Source: Nitrospirota bacterium (GTDB lineage: Bacteria > Nitrospirota > Leptospirillia > Leptospirillales > Leptospirillaceae). Taken from it: a stretch of DNA of 64,000 nt. The position numbers and the translations under genes are program-made. Below are positions 8,614 to 17,419 of this stretch, piece after piece (position 1 is the first letter of the stretch; each line of letters begins with the position of its first letter). The stretch is taken from assembly GCA_023481175.1 (NCBI GenBank), contig JAMCWM010000053.1, positions 1 to 64,000 on the forward strand. The letters are read 5' to 3'. The notes under the pieces are model-generated. The model had not been told where the DNA came from and ran no database searches. It saw only the letters and a list, made by a program, of their open reading frames with translations.

Positions 8614-11600
8614 GTTCCACTCCCTCCGCTTGTGTTGGATTCGGGCGTGTTCCCGATCCCGTTTTCGGAGGAGACCCCGGGGCTCTCTCCGGGCAGGCAC
8701 AGCGAGATGTCCGTCGGGACCCTCCGGATGGCGAAGGGCTGACTCCTCAGCGCGGCCTTCTGGTCGTCGAGCCCGTTGGTGTCCTGTATGGCCAGCTCCT
8801 GATCGATCCGCGCGATCTTCTCCTTGACCTTGTCCAGCGACTGCTTCGCCTGAAGGTAGTCCTGATAGCTGATCAGAAGGGCGTGGATCCCCTTGAACCG
8901 GTAGTGGACGGTCAGGGAGGTGACCCGGAGATTCTCGAGAGCCTTTTTCTTCAGGGGGAAGTCCGCGGGCGTCAGCGTCAGGCTCCCCTGGTAGAACTGC
9001 TGGAGGAACTGGATGAACCCGTTGCCGCCGGGGTAGTCCCGGGTCAGGAGAAGATTGCCGAGGCGGATTTCAAGGGAGGTCTTCCCGCAGGTGAGCGAGG
9101 ACCATTCCCAGGCCCTCCGGACCGGCAGGTTGAGATTGTTCAGCATATGCTTCTTCTCGGCACATTCCAGCGTAAGCCTCGTGAGGTAGGGACGGGCGAG
9201 CGCCTCCGGATTGACGTCGGTCGGAAGAGCCTTGATCACCACGGGGAACTTGGTCTTGGCCATGGCAAGGATCTTCTCTTGATCGCTCCGCTCCTGCTTT
9301 CCGAGAGACTGGCGAAGGTTCACCAGGTCGAGATGCCGCTTCTTCTTCGCGATTTCGTTTCTCTTCTGGGTCAGATCGAGAGACCGTTGGGAGTTTATGG
9401 CGTCGTTTACGAAGAGCAAGAAGGAGGGCCTGACGGCCACGGAGCTCTTGTCTCGGGAGACGAGTGCGTAGCCGGAAGGGCTTCTCCGGACGAAGGGCGC
9501 CATTGTCTTGTCCATGAATGCCGGAATCGCGCCCCCCTGCCCGAGAAGGAAGTGGTCGAGATCCTGCCTGGAAAGACTGGCCTGGGCGGGTGCGACCACC
9601 GTGGCCAGCCACTTGTCCTGGATCGCGCAGGCCGCCTCCCGGTCGATCATCTCGAGGGCGGTCCGGAAGGGACCGGAGACAAGATTCCACAGGATCTTCT
9701 CCTGAGGATCGTCCCGGGAGAGAAGATTTTGGCGGATCGATTCGAGCGCGTCGGAGGTCGCGATCAGCACGGGCGGCTTCTTGGAAGCGGCCCGGGAATA
9801 GGAATAGTACTCCCCCGCCAGTTTCAGATCGTGGCCGCGGCCCTGGATTCCCTCCGTCACGGCCGCGGAAAGGCCCGAAGAATAAAGGGCATAGGCCTGT
9901 CCGGCCTTGATCAGGGACTTCATCGTCCGTTCTCCCGCCCCGGGACCGCCATGGAGGCCCGTCCGCCCGGACTCGTTGAAGGCCGAGGCGTAGCTTTGGA
10001 TTTTGGAAACGACGTTCGACTTCGGACCCCGGTATCTGGCGATCTGGAGGTACTCCCTGAGAAGGACCTTCCAGGGACGGCGAGAGTCGTCCCCGGTTTT
10101 CGGAAACTCGCTCTCGAGGCGCTTGGCCAGGAGAAGATAGGGGCTCTTGGGGCCCGGAAGGGTCTGAAAGACGGACTTCCATTGAACGAGGTCCCCCAGC
10201 GTCTCCTCTCCCCGGGAGAATCCGCGAATGTAGTCGAACCACGCCATCTCTTTCCTGAAACGGTACCAGGACAGAAAACTCTTTATGGAACGAGCGATCG
10301 GAAAGGTCTCGGGGCTGGCCTTGCGAACCTCCGCGAGAAAGCCTTCGATCCGCTTCATTCCGTTGTTGGTGTAGGCCGGGAGAACGATCTGTTCGCCCGA
10401 GTCCTTGACGGTTCCCTTCCAGAAGGTGGCGAGCGTGACCCTGTCGACGTCGTCCCGGGCGTTGACCCAGTCCGCCAGCCAATGGAAGTCCGGAAGGGTC
10501 TGCTCGACCTCCAGAAGGAGCGACTGGAGAAAGTCGAGGTCCTGGCGGACGGGATCCAGGGGAGCCCAGGAGATGTAGGCGAGGTAGATTTCCGAAAAGT
10601 GCATCGCCTCCTGGGGGGAGATCGAGGGGTCGAGATCCACGATGTCCTGGCTCCCGGGCTGGGGCCGGGTCTTGAGGACGGCGAAGGAGACTCCGGCGAT
10701 GCGGTCCTTGATGAGGTTGATCCTCCGAACGAGGATGTCCACGTAGTCTGCGAGGCGATGGTCCGGATCCTCGTCGAGAAGGCCTCTCAGCCGGGTTCGC
10801 AGGGTGAGGTTCAGCTGGGGGAGGATGGCGGTCTCGAACTCCCGGTCGAACCGGTGCTTCATGGCCTCCTCAAGCCTCCCCGTCTCGAGCGAAAAGGCGA
10901 GAAGCCGGGAGGAAAAGCTTGAGTCCCTCTGTCCCATCCAGTCGATCAGGCTCCGGTAACGCTCCATGCTCTCCATGTTCTGGTGAAGGTCCCCCTTGAC
11001 GCTGATCGGCCCCGGCTGGCGAGCGACCATGACCTTTATCGTCCGGGCGGCGTTGACGTAAGACAGGACGAGGTAGACTCCCAGGGCCAGGGAGGCCCCG
11101 TACCATCCCATAAGAAAAATGTTGGTCGACATCTGTCGCCATCGGGCGATCAGGCCGATGGGAACGGAGAGGTCCCGGTCTTCCGGGAGGCGCCGGGTAA
11201 AGAAGTCCTTGAGGAAGGCGCCCGACAGCAAGGAGAGGCCCTTGCCTCCCCCCCTCGCGAGGCTCCCGTGGGCATCGGCATTTCCCTGAAGGGAGGGGAG
11301 CGATCCGGCCTTGGAGGAATTCTTTGGGGGAAGCGCCACCCCGGACCGGTCGACGATCTCCACCTCGCCACTGCGTCCCTTGGCAAAATCGTGGCCCAGG
11401 ATCTGAGAAAACTTCGGAGTTCCGAAAATCCCGCTCGAGAAGAAGATCCCCCGGAATCTCGGAAGGTGAAGATAGGGAGAGGGCTCGAACAGCCCCTTGA
11501 GAAAGGGGTTCATCAGGGATTCGAGAGCCTCTATTTCCAGCGGGAAGACCAGCGCTTCGGGATCGGGCTGAGGGGCGTCCGCCCGGCGGAACATCAGGGA

Positions 11601-12479
11601 CTTGACTCTGTCGGCGATCTCCCGGATCCCGCGGCTCAAGGTCTCCTCCCAGGATTCGGACGGATTGGAGAGGACCCCCATCATTTCTCCGGTCTGGGAG
11701 ATCGGGAGGGCGTTGAGGAAAGGCCTGAAGCCTCCGAGAAGGTCGAGCTTTGTCACCATGACGTAGACCGGGAAACTCACGTGGAGCGTCCGGATGAGGG
11801 AATCGATCCGCTGCCGGATATTCTGGGAAAGCTGCGACAGCTTCACCGGATCGAGGGTCCAGAGGTCCTCGACCGAGAGGGTCACGACGACTCCGTTGAA
11901 CGGCTCCCTGAGACGGGTGCGATGAAGGAGGCCGAGGATCGTCGACCACTCCGCGGAGGCGTCCTCGGCCGGATCGAGCGAGACGTACCGGCCGGAGGTG
12001 TCCAGGAGAATCGCCTTGTCCTCGAGCATGAGCTCGATGGTGTCGGTCGGGGGAGGGATCTCCTCCCGGACGACAGTCCGGAAACGGATCGGAATATTCG
12101 CGTTCAGAAGGAGCGTCGTCTTTCCCGAGCCGCTGTTTCCCAGGACAAGGTAGAAAGGAAGTGTGGACAGGGGGTTCGACAGGAGACCTCCCTCTCCCTG
12201 AACATTCCTTCTTGCCGATTTCCATAGGCTCTGGATCGCCAGAAGACGCCCGGACTTGCGGTCCGTCATGGCCGATCGCCGAAGCTTCGCCTGGGCGATT
12301 TTCCTTCGGAAGAAGAGGACGATCCGACGCGCGGAAAAAAACAGCACGACGACCGCGAAGGCGACAGGAATCGACACCTGGATCGGCCAATTGGCCCAGA
12401 TTCCTGCCAGCCAGACCAGGGCAAAGAGGGAAAGGGCCAAAATCAGGAACAGCAGGGGCCGCAGAATCTTCTTCAGCAT
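8610..12479 (-). CDS. tssM: T6SS membrane complex protein TssM (IcmF)
   Basis: 1289 aa, close to the usual 1100-1300. Two adjacent membrane helices occupy residues ~5-45, a cytoplasmic NTPase-like domain carries a Walker A motif GNSGSGKT near residue 116, and a third membrane helix is near residue 465 (GASLALGVYLVLSY). The long remainder is the periplasmic IcmF domain. It forms the trans-envelope channel with TssJ and TssL. The start (ATG 12477-12479) sits at the hydrophobic helix; a longer reading frame would run back into tssL. It overlaps tssA by four bases. Confidence 0.93.
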   Translation of the reverse strand: MLKKILRPLLFLILALSLFALVWLAGIWANWPIQVSIPVAFAVVVLFFSARRIVLFFRRKIAQAKLRRSAMTDRKSGRLLAIQSLWKSARRNVQGEGGLLSNPLSTLPFYLVLGNSGSGKTTLLLNANIPIRFRTVVREEIPPPTDTIELMLEDKAILLDTSGRYVSLDPAEDASAEWSTILGLLHRTRLREPFNGVVVTLSVEDLWTLDPVKLSQLSQNIRQRIDSLIRTLHVSFPVYVMVTKLDLLGGFRPFLNALPISQTGEMMGVLSNPSESWEETLSRGIREIADRVKSLMFRRADAPQPDPEALVFPLEIEALESLMNPFLKGLFEPSPYLHLPRFRGIFFSSGIFGTPKFSQILGHDFAKGRSGEVEIVDRSGVALPPKNSSKAGSLPSLQGNADAHGSLARGGGKGLSLLSGAFLKDFFTRRLPEDRDLSVPIGLIARWRQMSTNIFLMGWYGASLALGVYLVLSYVNAARTIKVMVARQPGPISVKGDLHQNMESMERYRSLIDWMGQRDSSFSSRLLAFSLETGRLEEAMKHRFDREFETAILPQLNLTLRTRLRGLLDEDPDHRLADYVDILVRRINLIKDRIAGVSFAVLKTRPQPGSQDIVDLDPSISPQEAMHFSEIYLAYISWAPLDPVRQDLDFLQSLLLEVEQTLPDFHWLADWVNARDDVDRVTLATFWKGTVKDSGEQIVLPAYTNNGMKRIEGFLAEVRKASPETFPIARSIKSFLSWYRFRKEMAWFDYIRGFSRGEETLGDLVQWKSVFQTLPGPKSPYLLLAKRLESEFPKTGDDSRRPWKVLLREYLQIARYRGPKSNVVSKIQSYASAFNESGRTGLHGGPGAGERTMKSLIKAGQAYALYSSGLSAAVTEGIQGRGHDLKLAGEYYSYSRAASKKPPVLIATSDALESIRQNLLSRDDPQEKILWNLVSGPFRTALEMIDREAACAIQDKWLATVVAPAQASLSRQDLDHFLLGQGGAIPAFMDKTMAPFVRRSPSGYALVSRDKSSVAVRPSFLLFVNDAINSQRSLDLTQKRNEIAKKKRHLDLVNLRQSLGKQERSDQEKILAMAKTKFPVVIKALPTDVNPEALARPYLTRLTLECAEKKHMLNNLNLPVRRAWEWSSLTCGKTSLEIRLGNLLLTRDYPGGNGFIQFLQQFYQGSLTLTPADFPLKKKALENLRVTSLTVHYRFKGIHALLISYQDYLQAKQSLDKVKEKIARIDQELAIQDTNGLDDQKAALRSQPFAIRRVPTDISLCLPGESPGVSSENGIGNTPESNTSGGSGT

Positions 12480-12498
12480 GGAGCCCAATCCTCCGAGA

Positions 12499-13173
12499 TC
12501 AATAAAGATGGGACAAGACGTTCTGGACCATCCGGTGGATGATCCGATCGAAGACCACAAAGAGAATCAGAAGGATCCCCGGAGGAGTTCCCCACAGCAG
12601 GAGCGTCCTGACCCTTCGGTTCTTCTTCCGGGCGTATCCGCCCGGGTCTGAAAGAGCCATGGTCGCCGGGAGAACGCCGGGAAAAAGCGCCTCTCCCTCG
12701 GAGAGGCGGGCCGGCTCCAGGAGAATCTGCAGGCGCTGGCGAACCTGGATGGCGGATTGATCTCCTCCCTTCATCCCGTATTGGCCCTGGAAGCCGAGAT
12801 GGAGCGCCATGTAATAGACGGCCAGGATTTCGCGATCGGCCGGTTCGGGCCCCAGGGCGGAAAGTCTCCGGAAGAATTCGACTCCCCCGTTGACGATATT
12901 GAAATGAGCCTTCTGAAGAAGCATCGATCTCCATTCCTTCGCCCCGGCCCAGTCGGAGCACATGAGGCTTTCGTCGATCCAGGCGACGACGGGGAAGAGG
13001 CCGGCCTCGAAGATCTTCTCGTCGATGCCGTTCTCTCGGGCCGCCCGGCGGGCCCTCTCGATCCGGGAGGCGATCTCGGCTTCGACCTCGATCGGAGAGT
13101 CCAGCGTTCCCGCCAATAGCCGGTCCTTGACCCAGGCGGCGACCGGAACGTAGTAGTCGGTCAGCGTCCCCAT
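12499..13173 (-). CDS. tssL: T6SS membrane complex protein TssL (DotU)
   Basis: 224 aa, a DotU domain followed by one C-terminal membrane helix (about residues 190-212, TLLLWGTPPGILLILFVVF). Typical motifs are F-P-V-V-A-W-I-D-E and Y-Y-M-A-L-H-L-G-F-Q-G-Q-Y. No OmpA-like peptidoglycan-binding extension is present, so envelope anchoring must come from elsewhere. The ATG at 13171-13173 overlaps the TGA of tssK (TGATG); a GTG one codon upstream is equally possible. It lies 19 bp before tssM. Confidence 0.92.
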   Translation of the reverse strand: MGTLTDYYVPVAAWVKDRLLAGTLDSPIEVEAEIASRIERARRAARENGIDEKIFEAGLFPVVAWIDESLMCSDWAGAKEWRSMLLQKAHFNIVNGGVEFFRRLSALGPEPADREILAVYYMALHLGFQGQYGMKGGDQSAIQVRQRLQILLEPARLSEGEALFPGVLPATMALSDPGGYARKKNRRVRTLLLWGTPPGILLILFVVFDRIIHRMVQNVLSHLY

Positions 13174-14555
13174 CACTTCACCCCGATCAGATCGATTGTG
13201 GTTCCGGGGGGGGCTGTCGGCCAGAATATCTGGATCGCCTCCTCCTGGCGGATGGCCTCCCAGACGCTGTCGCGCGTCTCGATCCGGAAATAATGGGTGT
13301 TGAGTCGCCGGGGAAGCCCGGACGGCGGCCCGCTCATCGGAGACAGCAAGACGCCCGGAAGCGCACGGCGGATCAGGGTGTCCATGAGGGAGGGCGTGCC
13401 CACCTTGGCGGTATCCATGAAGGAGGCGAGGAGCGTTTCGGTTTCCTCCTCGGTCCGGAGGGCAAGGTAGTAGCGCGTCCTCGGAGAGAAGAAGGACTGG
13501 GAGAGTGTCGCGTGGAAGCCCTCGTCCTTCGCGTCGAGGCGCACGAGAAGATCGGCACCGATCGTCAGGCTGTTGAGGAGCGTGAACAGAACGCTCTGGG
13601 CGCGGGTCATGCAGCCCCAGATATCCTCATGCAGGTAGGCCGGAAGAGGTTCCTTAAAGACCTCGGACTCCCCGAACAGATTGATGCTGCTCGAAAAGGT
13701 GCTGAGCTCCCCGACCATCTGCCGCAGGACCCCGTAGAGGTGCCAGGGGTGAAGAGGATCGCTTTCCGTATACTGGTAGAGCAGGGGCACGTAGCGGTTC
13801 AGGGTCCGGAGGGCAAGAAGGTAGGTGATGGTGCCGGCTTCCGAGCCTTCGCCCCGCTCCTCTCCGGAGGACTTGAACTCTTCGAGCTGCCGGGCACGGC
13901 TCGCGCACTCGTTCCTGATCTCCTGGGCCAGGCCCGAAAGAGTGCGGGAGGACGAAAGGGACAGGGCGGGGGGAATGAAGGTGGGACTGACCTTGATGGC
14001 TCCCCCGTCCCACAAGACCTGGGCGACGGGAATCAGGTTGTACTGGCCGAGATGCGGGATCTCGCTGTCCCAGAAAAGGCGGATATTGAAGTGGAGGCTC
14101 TTGACCAGGGCATCGGGTCCCTCACCGAAAAGATCGCGAACCTCCTCCGGATCGGGAAGGGTCACGAAGCGGGTCTCCCCCCCTTCCGCATCGAGGCTCG
14201 AGATCGTGGTCACGTTGGACTCGTTCTCCTGAAGTCGCCGGAGTCCCGCGTAAATCGTGAGAGGACGGTCTCGATAGGTCCAGTCCTTCTCGAAAGAACG
14301 GGGACGGAGTACGGCGTTCCCGGGAAACTGGACGAAGGTCCCGTCCTGAAAGACCGCACTGAAGGAGTTGACGTGCCCGGTCCCCCGGGACAGGGCCGAG
14401 GCCTGGATGTCGATTTCACGGACGCCCCACCCGAAGGGAAGTGTGGCGTCGAGGTAAGGACGCGCCAGAGCCTGCTGCAAAAGGTCCGTCAGCTGAAAGT
14501 GCTGGGGCTGAAGGAAGAGTCCTTGATGCCAGTAGATCGGTTTCAGGGATTTCAT
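13173..14555 (-). CDS. tssK: T6SS baseplate protein TssK
   Basis: 460 aa, normal length. The N-terminus has the family signature W-H-Q-G-L-F-L-Q-P-Q-H-F-Q (residues ~9-21). TssK trimers connect the baseplate wedge (TssEFG) to the membrane complex and bind TssL/TssM, whose genes follow directly. The stop overlaps the tssL start. tssJ lies 67 bp upstream. Confidence 0.94.
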   Translation of the reverse strand: MKSLKPIYWHQGLFLQPQHFQLTDLLQQALARPYLDATLPFGWGVREIDIQASALSRGTGHVNSFSAVFQDGTFVQFPGNAVLRPRSFEKDWTYRDRPLTIYAGLRRLQENESNVTTISSLDAEGGETRFVTLPDPEEVRDLFGEGPDALVKSLHFNIRLFWDSEIPHLGQYNLIPVAQVLWDGGAIKVSPTFIPPALSLSSSRTLSGLAQEIRNECASRARQLEEFKSSGEERGEGSEAGTITYLLALRTLNRYVPLLYQYTESDPLHPWHLYGVLRQMVGELSTFSSSINLFGESEVFKEPLPAYLHEDIWGCMTRAQSVLFTLLNSLTIGADLLVRLDAKDEGFHATLSQSFFSPRTRYYLALRTEEETETLLASFMDTAKVGTPSLMDTLIRRALPGVLLSPMSGPPSGLPRRLNTHYFRIETRDSVWEAIRQEEAIQIFWPTAPPGTTIDLIGVK

Positions 14556-14622
14556 GATGCGATGACTCCTTCCGTCTCATCGAGTGTCGTCAGAGTGGCT
14601 TCCCGGGGCCTGTTTGCGGAGG

Positions 14623-15240
14623 CTACTGCAGCCTTCCGGCCTTCTTTCGGTGGTCGAGGATCGCCATGCCCAGCAAGTGTCGGCTTCCCAGCCAGATGGA
14701 AACGAACGTCGGGGCCGGACGGTAATGGTTGCTCCGGAATATGAGGCCCGAGCGTTCGACTGTCACCGGGAGGGGCCGAAGGAGAATGTCCCTCTTCAAG
14801 GAATAGCCGGAATACCCCGCAATCACCCCAAGATACTTCGCGTGGCGCATCCGGTCGACCGTCAGCAATTGATGGGCGCCGGGAGGAATGATAAATCGCC
14901 ACATCCCGAGAATTCCTGTCCTTTTTTTTCCCGCCGCCAAAGTCTCCATGGCGCGGTCCGGATCCTGGACAAGAGCCATAAAGGCGTTTGGATCCTGGAA
15001 CTCCAAAATCCCCACGACCAGCGTGTGGGGCCTCTTGTCCGAGAGGTTGAGGTCGAGATCGGCAAAAACGTCGAGCGTCACCGCCTGCCTTTTGAAGGAC
15101 CAGTGCACCTTCTTCTGGACGCTGACCTTCGGGTTCGTCTCGGTGCGGATGGAGGTGCAGGCGGCAAGACCCGTCAGGACCGCCAGGAAAAGACATGCCG
15201 TCAGGAATCCCGGGCGGACAGGCAAGGTTCGTTTCGTCAT
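14623..15240 (-). CDS. tssJ: T6SS outer-membrane lipoprotein TssJ
   Basis: 205 aa with a lipoprotein signal peptide: LTGLAAC places the lipidated cysteine at residue 28. The mature part is a beta-sandwich-type TssJ/VasD domain, with D-L-N-L-N-L near residue 60 and the G-x-x-x-F-I-I-P-P-G-A-H segment near residue 112. TssJ anchors the TssLM complex to the outer membrane. The ATG at 15238-15240 is preceded by AAGGAG. It lies just downstream of the PAAR-like gene. Confidence 0.88.
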   Translation of the reverse strand: MTKRTLPVRPGFLTACLFLAVLTGLAACTSIRTETNPKVSVQKKVHWSFKRQAVTLDVFADLDLNLSDKRPHTLVVGILEFQDPNAFMALVQDPDRAMETLAAGKKRTGILGMWRFIIPPGAHQLLTVDRMRHAKYLGVIAGYSGYSLKRDILLRPLPVTVERSGLIFRSNHYRPAPTFVSIWLGSRHLLGMAILDHRKKAGRLQ

Positions 15241-15263
15241 GAAAGAGAAACTCCTTATCATCT

Positions 15264-15659
15264 CTAGGGGGCCAGCAAAAGAACGGTAAGCTGGGCGGGG
15301 ACCAGGCAGACTCCCGGGGCGTTGATTCCGTTCTGAAGGGTGGGGGAGGTGAGGCGCGTGGCCGGCGCTCCTCCCACCAGGATTGTATTGGCGCCGTCGA
15401 GGCATGTTCCCGGCCCCATTATCATTTGCGAGACGAGACCTCCCAGGACCCCCGCCTCGTCCCCCTGGGTCAGAGGAACTTCGGTCGTGAGGTTTTGGGC
15501 CGGAGCCCCTCCGAAGAGGACGTTTGGCACGGGGGGAACCCCCATCGGGCTCATCGCGATGTTGGGGTAAGGAATCGGCACCGGGACCGGCCCTACAGGC
15601 GTCTTGCAGACGTCGGGAAATCCCAGGGCCATCCCCCCCGCCTGACAATTGGCAAACAT
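15264..15659 (-). CDS. DUF4150 / PAAR-like spike-tip protein
   Basis: 131 aa. The order N-C-Q-A-G-G-M ... F-P-D-V-C-K-T-P ... P-I-P-Y-P-N-I-A near the N-terminus, glycine/proline-rich strands, then N-G-I-N-A-P-G-V-C identify the DUF4150 PAAR-like family. These small conical proteins cap the VgrG trimer and often carry effectors. This one ends after the PAAR-like domain, so it has no fused toxin. It lies directly downstream of DUF3540 and upstream of tssJ, with AAGGAGG before the ATG. Confidence 0.85.
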   Translation of the reverse strand: MFANCQAGGMALGFPDVCKTPVGPVPVPIPYPNIAMSPMGVPPVPNVLFGGAPAQNLTTEVPLTQGDEAGVLGGLVSQMIMGPGTCLDGANTILVGGAPATRLTSPTLQNGINAPGVCLVPAQLTVLLLAP

Positions 15660-15677
15660 ACGGACCTCCTTCTTGTT

Positions 15678-16337
15678 CTATCCGAGATGAATCTGGTCGG
15701 AGTCGATCTTCACGAGCTCCTCGCTTGCGACAAGCGTGGTTTTCGACTGGATCGAGACGATCGATTCCGACTCGATCATCGTTTCCCCGGAGGTGTGCCG
15801 GTCGAGGGTCTGGATCTCCCGGATGGATCCATGGGCCCGGTCGTGAAGCCATTGGGCCACCCGTTCGAGAGACTTGGCGACGTGCCTGACCGTCTCGCCG
15901 ATCAGCGAGATCATTCCTCCGGTGAGGGTCAATGAGCCGGCGGCGATCTCGCACTCGGAAAATTGCCCCGACAGCCGACCGCTCCGAAGACGAACCTCCG
16001 GAGAGCCGATCTCGAGTCCCTCCTGGGCGTTCAGGGTAAAAGGCCGACCCGAGACATTCATGACGAGGCCCTCGGGAAACCGCATGGTCCTGGGAGACGA
16101 TTCGGCCGTTTTTCCCGCGTCGACGATCGCGAGAACGACGGGAGGATGGCCCTCCGGGAAAAAAAGAACGACCAGGTCCCCCGGACGGGGATCCACCGCG
16201 CAACCGGAGGAACAGATGGCCGTGTGGATTTTCCCGTCGAGGGCGACCTCCACCCGGTCCTGGAAAAAGCGCGTGACAAGACCCATCCGGAGAAGAGACA
16301 GCGCCTCGGGGGGAGCGGCAAGAATTTCGGGACTCAT
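15678..16337 (-). CDS. DUF3540-family protein of the T6SS cargo module
   Basis: 219 aa. The N-terminal 70 residues resemble an OB-fold (V-E-V-A-L-D-G ... P-R-P-G-D-L-V-V-L-F); the second half is a run of short beta strands with helix H-V-A-K-S-L-E-R-V-A-Q-W. This matches DUF3540, a family that recurs beside DUF2169, pentapeptide and DUF4150 genes in T6SS clusters and is thought to act in spike assembly or effector loading. Its biochemical role is not established. Its ATG overlaps the TGA of the upstream pentapeptide gene by four bases. Confidence 0.72.
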   Translation of the reverse strand: MSPEILAAPPEALSLLRMGLVTRFFQDRVEVALDGKIHTAICSSGCAVDPRPGDLVVLFFPEGHPPVVLAIVDAGKTAESSPRTMRFPEGLVMNVSGRPFTLNAQEGLEIGSPEVRLRSGRLSGQFSECEIAAGSLTLTGGMISLIGETVRHVAKSLERVAQWLHDRAHGSIREIQTLDRHTSGETMIESESIVSIQSKTTLVASEELVKIDSDQIHLG

Positions 16338-17419
16338 GGGGCCTCCTGCGATTCAAAAATTCTGGGCTGAAAGTCTTCGGCCTCTCCGCGCTCGGGATCC
16401 GCCTCGCGGGCAAGCGTCCGGGTCGACCCCGTAAAGTCGGCGGTCGATTCCCTGGCGCGATGGAAGGTCGCCCGGCCGAGGCTGGCCCCCTGGAAGATGG
16501 CGGACGACAGGTCGGCGTGGGAAAAGTCGGAAAAAGCCAGGTTGGCGTTCGAGAAGTCGGTCTCTATGCACCGGGCCTCCGTCCAGGGGGAAAGAGAGAG
16601 GTCGGCTCCGGAGAAATCCGCGCCGGAGGCGTCGACCTTCTGGAAGGAGGCCATCGAAAGGCGGGCTCCGGGAGCCGAAACACCGCCGAGAATGGACTCG
16701 GTGAAGAGAGCCTTGCCCCCCACCGCCCGGCTGAAGTCGGCTCCCGACAGATCGGACTGGTAGAAGTTCCCCAGGGAGACGTCGGAACCGACCCAGCGCG
16801 TCCCCGAGAGATCGCATCCGCTGGCCTGGATCATGGGAAGGCGCATGCCGGAAAAGTCGAGGCCCCTGAGGGATCCCTTGACGAAGATCGGGTTCTGGAA
16901 GGTCGCTCCGGAAAACTGGCACCCGAAGAGATCCGGTTTGACATACACGGTTTTGACGATGCGAGCTCCGGAAAAATCCGTTTGGGAAAAACGGCTCTCC
17001 ACGAACGACGCCTTTTCGAGGCTTGCCTCCGTGAAGACGGATTTCCCGAAGTCTCCCCGGATGAAAGCGGCGCGATTGAGGACGGCACGATCGAAGCGTG
17101 CGTTGGCAAGCTTTGGAGAGATCCAGCGGGACAGGGTTCCGTCGATCTCTGCGAAGAGCCCCTCCGAGAGGTCGCAGTCGAGGAAGGCGGCTTTGACGAT
17201 CTTGGCGCGGCTCCAGTTCGACCCGTCCAGGGTGCAGCCCTTGAAGAGGGCTCCTTCGGCGCGGGTCTCGGAAAACCGGGTACCCGAAGCGTTGCAGTTC
17301 AGGAATACGGCCCTGGAGAGGTCGAGCCCCGAGAAATCGAGTCCCGAAAGGTCGACCTCCCTGACGGGGAGGCCATCGGCGATCAGTTCGAAGATCTCCG
17401 GAATTTCGAGGCGGGTCAT
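16334..17419 (-). CDS. Pentapeptide-repeat protein of the T6SS cargo module
   Basis: 361 aa, nearly all built of A/S-(D/N)-(L/F)-x-x pentapeptide units from residue ~20 to ~330, which would fold as a right-handed quadrilateral beta-helix. No signal peptide. The ATG (17417-17419) overlaps the TGA of the DUF2169-pentapeptide gene, and its stop overlaps the DUF3540 start, so the three are translationally coupled. Pentapeptide proteins are common in DUF2169/DUF4150 T6SS modules; a role as adaptor, cargo or immunity is possible and cannot be told from sequence. Confidence 0.8.
   Translation of the reverse strand: MTRLEIPEIFELIADGLPVREVDLSGLDFSGLDLSRAVFLNCNASGTRFSETRAEGALFKGCTLDGSNWSRAKIVKAAFLDCDLSEGLFAEIDGTLSRWISPKLANARFDRAVLNRAAFIRGDFGKSVFTEASLEKASFVESRFSQTDFSGARIVKTVYVKPDLFGCQFSGATFQNPIFVKGSLRGLDFSGMRLPMIQASGCDLSGTRWVGSDVSLGNFYQSDLSGADFSRAVGGKALFTESILGGVSAPGARLSMASFQKVDASGADFSGADLSLSPWTEARCIETDFSNANLAFSDFSHADLSSAIFQGASLGRATFHRARESTADFTGSTRTLAREADPERGEAEDFQPRIFESQEAP

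Noticed and set aside
8352-10922. Long open frame on the plus strand across tssA and tssM
   Set aside because: It lies antisense to well-recognised T6SS genes, has no family features and reflects the GC-rich codon bias; the same holds for the long minus-strand frames over gyrB and gyrA.
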